DNA of 7,161 nt, taken from NCBI GenBank assembly GCA_029287875.1, contig JARFQH010000173.1:1-7161 (forward strand), in the 5' to 3' direction. The notes below the pieces were generated by a model. That model worked only from the letters and a program-made list of their open reading frames with translations. It searched no databases and was not told the DNA's origin. Below are positions 1 through 5,587 of the stretch, piece by piece; the stretch's first letter is position 1, and the number at the start of each line of letters is the position of its first letter. The stretch is from Desulfobacteraceae bacterium. GTDB taxonomy: Bacteria > Desulfobacterota > Desulfobacteria > Desulfobacterales > SG8-13. Position numbers and translations under genes: made by a program.

Positions 1-542
1 AAAAAAACGGCCGGTGGGGTAAACTTCGGATTGCCGGCAGTCGCCACGAAAGCCCCCAGGGGCGCCAAAGCCAGGCAGAGACCGATCCCGAAGTGACACA
101 GGGCGGTAAAACGCTTGAGCAGCGAATACCCTAACAGAGGCACCAGCGGCAGGGGGGCGAGGACCAGGCACCAGCCTCCCAGCGCGACGCAGGCGGCCGA
201 ATAAACCAGCAGACCGCCAAACGCTATGGCCAGGGCCGTTCGCAGTGTGAGACGACCGGCGGCCAGTTCCCGTCCGGCGGTCCTGGGATTCAAGGCATCG
301 AGTCGGCGATCGAAGATCCGGTTGAAAGACATCCCGAAAATACGGGCCCCAACGGCGGCAGCGAGCACCAGCAGCAGAACACGCGGCTGCGGGGTCAAGC
401 CCCGTGTGCCGATCCAGGCACCCGCAAAGATCAGCGGAATGCTGAAAGCAGTGTGTTCGATTTTTGTGAAACTCAGAATTTTTTGAAAATGGTTCAGGAA
501 AGCCGCCTCCGCTTTAAGGGCTTCCGCATCCGTGCGTGACAT
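1..542 (-). CDS. UbiA-family prenyltransferase (MqnP-like), 3' end beyond window
   Basis: Integral membrane aromatic prenyltransferase that would attach a polyprenyl chain to the naphthoate ring late in menaquinone synthesis. About 180 residues are visible; the C-terminal part is cut off by the window edge. Seen: the first Asp-rich motif N74-x3-D78-x3-D82 followed by N85-P-R-T, which binds Mg-diphosphate in UbiA proteins; a K27-I-E-H-T segment in helix 1, as in the MqnP branch; several hydrophobic helices; and a Y-x3-KR-x-T segment near the visible end. The ATG at 542 lies inside the end of mqnB (29-bp overlap), with a weak GGAA Shine-Dalgarno 9 nt upstream, so translation is probably coupled. 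It is third in an operon with mqnD and mqnB, which favours a naphthoate rather than a 4-hydroxybenzoate substrate. The family is certain; the exact substrate is inferred from context. Confidence 0.9.
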   Translation of the reverse strand, partial: MSRTDAEALKAEAAFLNHFQKILSFTKIEHTAFSIPLIFAGAWIGTRGLTPQPRVLLLVLAAAVGARIFGMSFNRIFDRRLDALNPRTAGRELAAGRLTLRTALAIAFGGLLVYSAACVALGGWCLVLAPLPLVPLLGYSLLKRFTALCHFGIGLCLALAPLGAFVATAGNPKFTPPAVF

Positions 543-1149
543 CGTCTGATATTCCGTTGACCAGGTGAGCAGCGATCGCGTCGCTGACCGCTGCCAGGTT
601 GTAATGTAAATCGGTTCGTTGGCCGTCGTCGGCCGTGTCGGTGATCCCTTTTATCATAGCGCAGGTAGCCCCGTAAAGACCGGCCACCCACGCGACGACC
701 GCGCCCTCCATGTCCACCAACTCACCCCATTGCGACAACCGGCGACGCACGTGTGCATCGAAAACCGGACGTTCAACGGTCACCAGTCGGGCGGTCGGAA
801 GGTCGGGCCACCGGTTTTCGGTGCAGTAGACGGAACCGCCCCGTATGCCGGGACCCGGAGGACCCTCTGAGGCCTCGGTGACGCGCATGACCTGTCCGGG
901 TGCCAGCACCGGGCTGTCGACCAGGATGCCGCAGACGCCGGCATTGATCAATCGATCACAGCCCTTTTCGCGAATGAGCGTCTGGGCGGCCAGAGCGGCC
1001 GCCACCTTTCCCATCCCACTGACCATAACCAGCGCAGCAAGGTTCGGCAGCCTGAAGAGAGAAAACGGTCGATCGCCGGTTTGCTGCGCCCCGGTCCTTT
1101 TCAGGAAGGGACGGGCCTCCGGCAGCGTGGCATAAAGAATGCCGATCAC
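514..1149 (-). CDS. mqnB: Futalosine hydrolase MqnB
   Basis: Nucleosidase of the futalosine menaquinone pathway: it cleaves futalosine to dehypoxanthine futalosine plus hypoxanthine in the cytoplasm. The protein has 211 residues, close to the family norm, and the fold is that of MTAN and nucleoside phosphorylases. Visible motifs are S44-G-M-G-K, N69-A-G-V-C-G, D146-M-E-G-A with E148 in the nucleoside-binding position, and I169-T-D-T-A-D with D171 as the expected catalytic acid (the SDxAD motif of MTAN). The start is GTG at 1149, overlapping the mqnD stop by 4 bp (GTGA), which indicates translational coupling; a GGA lies about 10 nt upstream. Flanking mqnD and a UbiA prenyltransferase separate it from a plain methylthioadenosine/SAH nucleosidase. 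From sequence alone an MTAN-like activity cannot be excluded, but context makes MqnB much the better call. Confidence 0.92.
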   Translation of the reverse strand: MIGILYATLPEARPFLKRTGAQQTGDRPFSLFRLPNLAALVMVSGMGKVAAALAAQTLIREKGCDRLINAGVCGILVDSPVLAPGQVMRVTEASEGPPGPGIRGGSVYCTENRWPDLPTARLVTVERPVFDAHVRRRLSQWGELVDMEGAVVAWVAGLYGATCAMIKGITDTADDGQRTDLHYNLAAVSDAIAAHLVNGISDDVTHGCGSP

Positions 1150-1961
1150 GAAATAATTCCGGCGGCCCGTGCGCGCTGATCCAACTCGGCCACCGCCCTT
1201 TTTCCGGTTTCGCCCAGATCGAGGCTGTAAGAATTGACAAATGTGTGGATGTGCCGGCGCAGAACATCGTCGGACATTTCCCGTGCATAGCGGCGAATAT
1301 ACGGAAAAGTCTGTTCGGGGTTCTCCTGGGCCTGACGGATGCTGCGGCGGATGAGCCCTTCAATATCCCGCATCTGCCCCTCTCCGAGTTCCGCACGCGC
1401 GGCGATACAGCCCAGGGGTATTGGAAGACCTGTTTCCTCCTCCCACCAGGCGCCGAGATCGACGACGGTGTGAAAACCGGCCTGGGTGTAAGTAAACCGA
1501 TTTTCATGGATGATGACACCGCAATCCGCTTTGCCGGCTGAAATTTCGGACAGAATCCGATCGTAGGTCACGAAATATCGTTTAGCGGTCTCCGGCGCCC
1601 AAAGACGGAAAAGCAAATGGGCCGTCGTCCATTCGCCCGGCAGAACAACCCGTGCCGCGGCAACCTCGGAACGTGTCAGCGGTTCTTTCGACACCAGGAT
1701 CGGACCGCAGCCGTAGCCCAACGCGGCACCGCTGTCCAGCAGCCGGTATCGCTCGCGGACCAGCAACCAGGCATGAAATGACAGTTTGGTCACGTCGAGC
1801 CTGGCCGTCATCGCCATGCGATTGAGCGTTTCCACATCGTGCAGTTCCACCTCAATTCTGACTCCCGGAAGCTGCAATCCGCCGGCGGCGATCCCATAAA
1901 AGATAAAGGTATCGTTCGGACACGGTGAATAGCCCAATCGGATCGATTCAGCGGTAGGCAT
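1146..1961 (-). CDS. mqnD: 1,4-dihydroxy-6-naphthoate synthase MqnD
   Basis: Converts cyclic dehypoxanthine futalosine to 1,4-dihydroxy-6-naphthoate, the naphthoquinone ring precursor of the futalosine pathway. The 271-residue length is typical. The fold is that of a periplasmic-binding-protein-like two-lobed enzyme, but no signal peptide is present, consistent with a cytosolic enzyme. Visible family motifs are GYSPCPNDTFIF at 10-21, DVTKLSFHAW at 56-65, YGCGPILVSK at 83-92, and IIHENRFTY at 150-158, whose H152 matches the histidine proposed as the catalytic base in characterised MqnD. The ATG at 1961 is supported by an AGAGGT Shine-Dalgarno at 1966-1971 on the minus strand, 4 nt upstream of the ATG. 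It is first in the operon and ends in a 4-bp overlap with mqnB. The other pathway genes (mqnA, mqnC, mqnE) are not in this window. Confidence 0.97.
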   Translation of the reverse strand: MPTAESIRLGYSPCPNDTFIFYGIAAGGLQLPGVRIEVELHDVETLNRMAMTARLDVTKLSFHAWLLVRERYRLLDSGAALGYGCGPILVSKEPLTRSEVAAARVVLPGEWTTAHLLFRLWAPETAKRYFVTYDRILSEISAGKADCGVIIHENRFTYTQAGFHTVVDLGAWWEEETGLPIPLGCIAARAELGEGQMRDIEGLIRRSIRQAQENPEQTFPYIRRYAREMSDDVLRRHIHTFVNSYSLDLGETGKRAVAELDQRARAAGIIS

Positions 1962-2031
1962 TATGACCTCTGTTAGCGTTGACGGCGGCCCTGGAGCACG
2001 ACCTTCCGGCGGTCAGCAGGAAGACCCCTTG

Positions 2032-2075
2032 ACCATAGTTCAGTTTTTTTTACGGTAATTGTTGACGGAAATCAA
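2032..2075 (-). promoter_or_regulatory. Candidate mqnD operon promoter with FNR/CRP-type box
   Basis: A palindrome at 2062-2075 reads TTGAC-GGAA-ATCAA, matching 9 of 10 defined positions of the FNR consensus TTGAT-N4-ATCAA. On the minus strand a TATGGT hexamer at 2037-2032 can serve as a -10. The expected transcription start is near 2025-2027, placing the palindrome centre about 41-43 bp upstream, which is the class II activator position. No good -35 hexamer sits 17 bp from the -10, as expected if an activator substitutes for it. The 5' UTR would be about 65 nt. The match is visible; regulator identity and function are inferred. Confidence 0.45.
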
Positions 2076-2079
2076 CCCT

Positions 2080-2127
2080 CAGATACGTAATCAGATACGT
2101 AATCAGTTATGTAATCAGATCTGTTAA
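2080..2127. repeat. 12-bp direct tandem repeat, four units
   Basis: Two perfect copies of CAGATACGTAAT (2080-2091, 2092-2103) are followed by a diverged copy CAGTTATGTAAT (2104-2115) and a more diverged fourth unit CAGATCTGTTAA (2116-2127). Each of the first two units holds the palindrome TACGTA, and the fourth holds CAGATCTG. The array ends 4 bp from the FNR-like box and lies upstream of the candidate mqnD promoter. It may be an operator array or simple slippage-derived sequence; nothing nearby suggests a replication origin. Confidence 0.8.
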
Positions 2128-2276
2128 ATGACGGCAGCGCCGAGAACCTATGGCACCTCTTCCAGCCGTTAACTATCAAGGATTGCCGCTTGCGGTTATG
2201 GAATCCGGGTCTCGACGTACGTTGCTTTTGCCCGGACACCCGGAAAGAAAAAGTGTGTGTCTATTTTTCGGAGGCA

Positions 2277-2285
2277 TGCTATAGT
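2277..2285 (+). promoter_or_regulatory. Extended -10 promoter for the lipoprotein-phosphatase genes
   Basis: TGC-TATAGT gives a TGn extension directly followed by a 5-of-6 match to TATAAT. The -35 side is poor (TGTGTC or TGTCTA at about 2256-2263), as is common for extended -10 promoters. The start would be near 2292, leaving a leader of about 150 nt before the ATG at 2444. Confidence 0.45.
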
Positions 2286-2318
2286 ACCGCGCAATTTGAA
2301 AGGCCTGGTCGGCGTTTA

Positions 2319-2369
2319 GGAGGAGTCGGTCCGGGACACCCATCTAAAAATGGGTATTTATACCTCCGC
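2319..2369 (+). promoter_or_regulatory. Leader with alternative small hairpins
   Basis: Within the predicted 5' UTR of the lipoprotein gene, ACCCAT (2338-2343) can pair with ATGGGT (2350-2355) around a 6-nt loop. The overlapping GGTATTTATACC (2353-2364) is itself a near-palindrome, so the two helices compete for the same bases. GGAGG upstream (about 2320-2324) could also pair with CCTCC downstream (about 2363-2367). There is no U-run after these helices, so a simple intrinsic terminator is unlikely. I do not recognise any known riboswitch class here. Confidence 0.3.
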
Positions 2370-2443
2370 ATAGAAAGAAAAACGTCATGCCGGCAGTGGG
2401 TGCCCAAATGTTGTAGACAAAAATAAGGTCGAGGAGTTGAAAG

Positions 2444-2998
2444 ATGAAAAAATTGTCGACGGTATTATTACTCATCGCTGTTGCGGCTGTTCTCGCCTGT
2501 GCCCATCCCAGTGATATGACCCAATCGGGGCCATCCCATTTTGAGGTCGCCATCCCCGCCGGTTGGCAGAAACACACGACCAACAAATTTTTTCTGATCT
2601 ACAAAAAAGACCCTCTGCGGCAGTACATTCTTGCCCAGGAACGCCCGCTCGACAAACCCTTCAAATTCAGCAAAAAAAGTTTGACGGCCGGTATGCCGTC
2701 GCAGGAAGTCGCGACCGTCGTCATCGACGAACTGAGATCCGATAAACAGCTCCTCAATCTCGTCGTGATCGAGAGCGCGCCGGTAACGATAAAGGGCAAT
2801 GACGGGTGCCGCATTTTGTTCACCTACGGATTGGGGGACGGCTTGAATTACAAGACCCTCTACCTTGGTTTCATCAGAGACGCGTCCTATGTGAGTTTGC
2901 GGCTTAACGTAGCCGCAGACAAGGATTTCGACCGAAATATGCAGGCATTTAACGAAGTGGTCGACAGCATCCGGTTTCTAGTAGCCGGCCCCGTGTGA
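2444..2998 (+). CDS. Predicted lipoprotein, PsbP/DcrB-like fold possible
   Basis: 184-residue secreted protein of unknown function. Residues 1-19 form a lipoprotein signal: K2-K3, a hydrophobic stretch L8-A18, and V-L-A-C with C19 as the predicted lipidated cysteine. The lipobox is slightly atypical, with Leu at -2. The rest is soluble, starting with HFEVAIPAGW (32-41), passing through a basic/aromatic strand region, and ending with a V-V-D-S-I-R-F strand (172-178). This resembles the small alpha/beta PsbP/DUF1795 (DcrB) type of domain, often seen in lipoproteins of Gram-negative bacteria; that assignment is from pattern only. The ATG is preceded by a clear GAGGAG at 2431-2436, 7 nt upstream. 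The next gene starts 4 nt after the stop, so the two are probably co-transcribed from the promoter near 2280. Confidence 0.82.
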   Translation: MKKLSTVLLLIAVAAVLACAHPSDMTQSGPSHFEVAIPAGWQKHTTNKFFLIYKKDPLRQYILAQERPLDKPFKFSKKSLTAGMPSQEVATVVIDELRSDKQLLNLVVIESAPVTIKGNDGCRILFTYGLGDGLNYKTLYLGFIRDASYVSLRLNVAADKDFDRNMQAFNEVVDSIRFLVAGPV

Positions 2999-3002
2999 TC
3001 CG

Positions 3003-3647
3003 TTGGCATCGTCCACTCCTGACAGAACCACCCGATTGACCCTGGTGCGCCACGGCCGGGTTCACAACCCTGAAAAAATATTTTATGGCCGACTGCCCGG
3101 CTTCGCATTGAGCAGCAAAGGTCTGCGCGAAGCCCGGTGCGCAGCCCAAACCCTGAGCCACGAACCGCTGGCGGCCGTGTACACCAGCCCGCTGCTGCGC
3201 GCACGACAGACGGCCAGCGCCATTCAGGCCTGCCACAAGCACCTCAGAATTCGGACTTCTACGCTGCTCAACGAGGTTTATTCGCCTTACGAGGGCCTGC
3301 CGACGAATGTGGTGGACGCTCTCGGCGGAGATGTCTATTCCGGAACGGCTCCGCCTTACGAGCAGCCGCAGGACATCATCCGGCGGGTTCAAAAATTCGT
3401 TCGCCGCATCCGTAAACATTTCGCCGGCCGGCAGGTGGTGGCCGTGACCCACGGCGATGTCATCACCTTCATGCTGCTATGGGCCAATGATTTGCCGGCA
3501 AAGCCGAAATACAAACGCAACCTCTCCGTAGCCGGCCTTTCAGACCGTTACCCGGCCACGGCCTCCATGTCGACGCTCGTCTATCGGACTTCTTCGATGG
3601 ATGAACAACCGCTGATTTTCTACAAAAGATCCGACTGTTCACAGTGA
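3003..3647 (+). CDS. Histidine phosphatase (phosphoglycerate mutase-like) family protein
   Basis: 214-residue branch-1 histidine phosphatase, cytosolic because no signal is seen. The catalytic motif is L14-V-R-H17-G, with H17 the phospho-accepting histidine. SPLLRARQTA (62-71) supplies the second arginine, N-E-V-Y-S-P-Y-E-G near 89-97 the acidic residue, and V-T-H-G-D near 148-152 the second catalytic histidine. The FYGRLPGFALSSKG segment after the active site is typical of the PhoE/CobC-like broad-specificity subgroup; the substrate (sugar phosphate, phosphoglycerate or alpha-ribazole phosphate) cannot be told from sequence. The start is unusual: an in-frame TAG at 2982 blocks any longer version, and no ATG precedes the motif, so TTG at 3003 is the best start. 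It has no clear Shine-Dalgarno and lies only 4 nt after the lipoprotein stop, suggesting translation by coupling or reinitiation. Confidence 0.9.
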   Translation: MASSTPDRTTRLTLVRHGRVHNPEKIFYGRLPGFALSSKGLREARCAAQTLSHEPLAAVYTSPLLRARQTASAIQACHKHLRIRTSTLLNEVYSPYEGLPTNVVDALGGDVYSGTAPPYEQPQDIIRRVQKFVRRIRKHFAGRQVVAVTHGDVITFMLLWANDLPAKPKYKRNLSVAGLSDRYPATASMSTLVYRTSSMDEQPLIFYKRSDCSQ

Positions 3648-3669
3648 CCGAAGAATAAGGTGCACTTGC

Positions 3670-5196
3670 TTAAAGGTACGTGTGCAGGCCCTTCAAGGTG
3701 CGCCCGTTTTCATCGACCGGGGGGCATGCAATTTTTCCGGTCGCTCCACCGCGGCGGGTGGCGGCCAATCGGTCTATGTAGGCCTGATCGATGTCGGCGG
3801 TCACGTAGCGGCCGTCGAAAACAGAGCAGTCGAAGGACGTCAGCGCGGGGTTTCCGGCCGAGATGCTGTCCTTCAAATCCTCGAGGTCCTGATAAACAAG
3901 CCAGTCGGCACCGATCTTCCGCTCGACTTCCGATTCGCTGCGCCTGTACGCGATCAGCTCTCCGGTGGACGGCATGTCAATGCCGTAGACATTCGGATGG
4001 CGCACCGGTGGTGCGGCTGAAGCAAAATAGACTTTCCTGGCCCCGGCGTCGCGCGCCATCTGAATGATCTGTCGGCTGGTCGTACCCCGCACGATGGAAT
4101 CGTCCACCAACAAAACGGCTTTGCCGTTAAATTCCGATCGAATGGGATTCAATTTGCGCTTCACCGAAAGCGCCCGCTGCCACTGATCCGGCATGATGAA
4201 GGTGCGACCGATATAGCGGTTCTTGACAAACCCTTCGCAAAACCTGACCCCAATGCGGGTCGCCAGTCTCAGGGCGGAGGGCAGACTGGTGTCCGGCACC
4301 GGAATCACTGCTTCGATGTCGTGGTCGGGTCTTTCCCGCAGGATTTTATCGGCCAACTTCGACCCCATGCGCAGCCGTGACTGATAGACGGAAACCCCTT
4401 CAAAAACCGAATCGGGTCGCGCAAAGTAGACGTACTCGAAGATACAGGGAACTCTGCGGGGACTGTCGGCGCATTGACAGGCGTGGAGATGCCCCTCCCG
4501 GTCGATCGTAACGGCTTCGCCGGGACCGACATCCCGCATGAGCGTAAAACCGAGCACCTCCAGCGCGGCGCTCTCCGAAGCGATCATATAGTCCGTTCCC
4601 TGTGCCGTGTCGCGTCTTCCCAGCACAAGCGGTCGGATACCGTTGGGGTCGCGGAAGCCTACGACGCCGTATCCGTTGATCAGAGAGGCCACGGCATAGC
4701 CGCCGCGGCAGCGGTGATGGACACCGCGCACCGCCGTAAAGATGTCGTCGGCCGTAAGCGTCAGTCGGCCCAATTTCTGCAGTTCGTGCGCAAACACATT
4801 GAGCAGCACTTCCGTATCGGAGCCGGTGTTCATATGGCGTAGATCGTCTTTGAGAAGACGGCGGCCGAGTTCGCCGGCGTTCGTCAGGTTGCCGTTATGC
4901 GCCAAAACGATGCCATAGGGCGAGTTCACGTAAAAGGGCTGAGCTTCGGCCGAGGAATGGCTCCCGGCCGTTGGATAGCGAACATGGCCGATGCCCATCG
5001 TCCCGGTAAGGCGCTTCAGGTGGTGTGCCCGAAAGACATCGTGCACCAGGCCGGTTGACTTGCGCATGAAAAAATGGCCGTCGCGAGCCGTGACGATCCC
5101 AGCCGCATCCTGCCCGCGGTGCTGCAGCACCGTCAGGGCGTCAAACAGCGCCTGGTTCACGAACGTTTTGGAAACAATGCCGACAACACCACACAT
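3670..5196 (-). CDS. purF: Amidophosphoribosyltransferase PurF
   Basis: First committed enzyme of purine synthesis: PRPP plus glutamine gives 5-phosphoribosylamine, glutamate and diphosphate. The 508 residues comprise an N-terminal Ntn-hydrolase glutaminase domain (about 1-250) and a C-terminal phosphoribosyltransferase domain. Cys2 follows the initiator Met directly and becomes the N-terminal nucleophile. Other motifs are QHRGQDAAG (25-33), HVRYPTAG (71-78), HNGNLTN (100-106), TGSDTE (124-129), FRDPNGIRPL (181-190) and the PRPP loop VLLVDDSIVRGTTS (361-374). A start 9 codons upstream is open, but AAGGA 6 nt before ATG 5196 and the required N-terminal Cys fix the start. The protein is of the E. 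coli type: it has no propeptide, and the C-terminal CSVFDGRYVT segment replaces the paired-cysteine 4Fe-4S region of Bacillus-type PurF. It converges on the phosphatase with a 22-bp gap and no visible terminator. Confidence 0.98.
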   Translation of the reverse strand: MCGVVGIVSKTFVNQALFDALTVLQHRGQDAAGIVTARDGHFFMRKSTGLVHDVFRAHHLKRLTGTMGIGHVRYPTAGSHSSAEAQPFYVNSPYGIVLAHNGNLTNAGELGRRLLKDDLRHMNTGSDTEVLLNVFAHELQKLGRLTLTADDIFTAVRGVHHRCRGGYAVASLINGYGVVGFRDPNGIRPLVLGRRDTAQGTDYMIASESAALEVLGFTLMRDVGPGEAVTIDREGHLHACQCADSPRRVPCIFEYVYFARPDSVFEGVSVYQSRLRMGSKLADKILRERPDHDIEAVIPVPDTSLPSALRLATRIGVRFCEGFVKNRYIGRTFIMPDQWQRALSVKRKLNPIRSEFNGKAVLLVDDSIVRGTTSRQIIQMARDAGARKVYFASAAPPVRHPNVYGIDMPSTGELIAYRRSESEVERKIGADWLVYQDLEDLKDSISAGNPALTSFDCSVFDGRYVTADIDQAYIDRLAATRRGGATGKIACPPVDENGRTLKGLHTYL

Positions 5197-5202
5197 GATG
5201 AT

Positions 5203-5207
5203 TCCTT
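5203..5207 (-). promoter_or_regulatory. Shine-Dalgarno that sets the purF start
   Basis: The minus strand reads AAGGA here, 6 nt before ATG 5196. This supports initiation at the Met directly before the catalytic Cys and argues against the longer open frame starting at 5223, whose ATG has no such site. Confidence 0.85.
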
Positions 5208-5233
5208 TCAGTAAGAGGGACAAGACTCAACAT

Positions 5234-5249
5234 AGTGTCTAGTCACACT
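5234..5249. repeat. Short inverted repeat at the left end of the putative element
   Basis: AGTGT and ACACT are separated by CTAGTC. It lies about 40 bp upstream of the purF ATG, so it could act as an operator or leader hairpin for purF, or simply be a subterminal repeat of the putative element. Confidence 0.45.
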
Positions 5250-5262
5250 TAATTTATCTTAT

Positions 5263-5291
5263 CCAATATCGCCCGCTGCTCGATATTTCAA
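5263..5291 (-). promoter_or_regulatory. Weak candidate purF promoter inside the putative element
   Basis: On the minus strand TTGAAA (5291-5286) and TATTGG (5268-5263) are separated by 17 bp. The -35 matches 5 of 6 and the -10 only 3 of 6. If used, transcription starts near 5256 and purF expression depends on inserted DNA. No PurR-like or purine-riboswitch signature is evident between here and the purF ATG. Confidence 0.22.
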
Positions 5292-5307
5292 GCTTGGGAA
5301 CATAACA

Positions 5308-5397
5308 ATGAACATCGGCAGTATTGGTTTAGGTTCAGCACTGCCTCTGGCTGCAAGCATCCAGTTTGATCGAAGAGGAAACTTTGCCCTTGGCTAG
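5308..5397 (+). CDS. Orphan 29-codon ORF or gene remnant
   Basis: An ATG-started frame encodes a small peptide beginning MNIGSIGLGS and ending in DRRGNFALG. The reading frame is open back to a TAG at 5233. The middle is small and hydrophobic (LGSALPLAAS), then charged. The only ribosome-site candidate is a weak GGGA about 10 nt upstream. I do not recognise it. It lies wholly within the putative inserted element and may be the tail of a decayed gene or a chance frame. Confidence 0.2.
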   Translation: MNIGSIGLGSALPLAASIQFDRRGNFALG

Positions 5398-5423
5398 TTT
5401 CATATGACGGGTTAATTAAAAAT

Positions 5424-5458
5424 GAACGTCGAACATCGAACGTCCAACATCGAATGCA
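5424..5458. repeat. Heptamer tandem repeat, GAACRTC type
   Basis: Five consecutive 7-mers are seen: GAACGTC, GAACATC, GAACGTC, CAACATC and the degenerate GAATGCA. From memory, similar short GAACRTC-rich tracts are scattered in intergenic DNA of several environmental Gram-negative groups; I could not confirm this here. The tract lies within the putative inserted element near its right end. Confidence 0.75.
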
Positions 5459-5560
5459 GTCGAGACACTTTAAAAATGACACGACACTATTCTTTTTTGG
5501 GTGTTTCGCCAGGCAGGATCTGCGGCCCGAGTTTGTATTCGCAGAGAAGGCGACCGGCCG

Positions 5561-5587
5561 AACATCTCCAACCGCTCAACAGATGTT
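5561..5587. promoter_or_regulatory. Operator-like inverted repeat at the lyase promoter
   Basis: AACATCT (5561-5567) and AGATGTT (5581-5587) form a perfect 7-bp inverted repeat with a 13-bp spacer. Half-site centres are 20 bp apart, about two helical turns, fitting a dimeric regulator. The right arm touches the first base of the -35 hexamer, so binding would affect the promoter directly. The regulator is unknown. Confidence 0.45.

Larger units (their letters stand above)
1962..2443. other. Divergent intergenic control region, no gene
   Basis: These 482 bp separate mqnD (leftward) from the lipoprotein gene (rightward). No credible protein is encoded; a 78-codon plus-strand frame at 2190-2426 has odd Cys/Arg-rich composition and no good ribosome-binding site. 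The region contains an FNR/CRP-like palindrome, a possible -10 for mqnD, a 12-bp repeat array, an extended -10 promoter facing right, and a leader with small hairpins, listed separately. The stretch 2128-2270 shows nothing I can interpret. Confidence 0.75.
5232..5490. mobile_element. Putative MITE-like element upstream of purF
   Basis: The ends are ATAGTGTC (5232-5239) and GACACTAT (5483-5490), perfect 8-bp inverted repeats. Extending inwards, the left end matches the reverse complement of the right end at about 16 of 21 positions, including GTCA and TTAA blocks. Each end has a TA dinucleotide (5233-5234 and 5488-5489), as expected if TA was the duplicated target of an IS630/Tc1-mariner-type transposase. 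About 253 bp lie between the TA pairs, and there is no transposase. The interior is AT-richer than its surroundings and contains a 29-codon orphan ORF and a heptamer tract. The repeat structure is visible; mobility and family are inferred. Confidence 0.45.

Noticed and set aside
956..1519. 187-codon minus-strand open frame overlapping mqnD and mqnB
   Set aside because: Out of frame with both genes, whose family motifs are intact. The translation is Arg/Ser/Pro-rich with no family signature; it is a shadow of GC-rich coding DNA.
2043..2051. T-run as an intrinsic terminator
   Set aside because: No stable GC hairpin precedes it on the plus strand and no plus-strand gene ends here; it falls in the mqnD promoter region.
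2080..2127. 12-mer array as CRISPR or replication iterons
   Set aside because: Units are 12 bp with no spacers, so this is not CRISPR. There is no rep gene, DnaA box or AT-rich unwinding region to suggest an origin.
2190..2426. 78-codon plus-strand frame before the lipoprotein gene
   Set aside because: No Shine-Dalgarno, unusual Cys/Arg composition, and it runs through the predicted promoter and leader hairpins.
2949..3452. 167-codon minus-strand frame opposite the phosphatase
   Set aside because: Antisense to intact catalytic motifs of the histidine phosphatase and without recognisable features.
3648..3669. Bidirectional terminator between the phosphatase and purF
   Set aside because: The 22-bp gap contains no inverted repeat or U-run, so no terminator can be supported.
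5197..5300. Purine riboswitch or PurR box upstream of purF
   Set aside because: No three-way-junction pattern or PurR-like palindrome could be identified; the only repeat is the AGTGT/ACACT pair, better explained as an element end.
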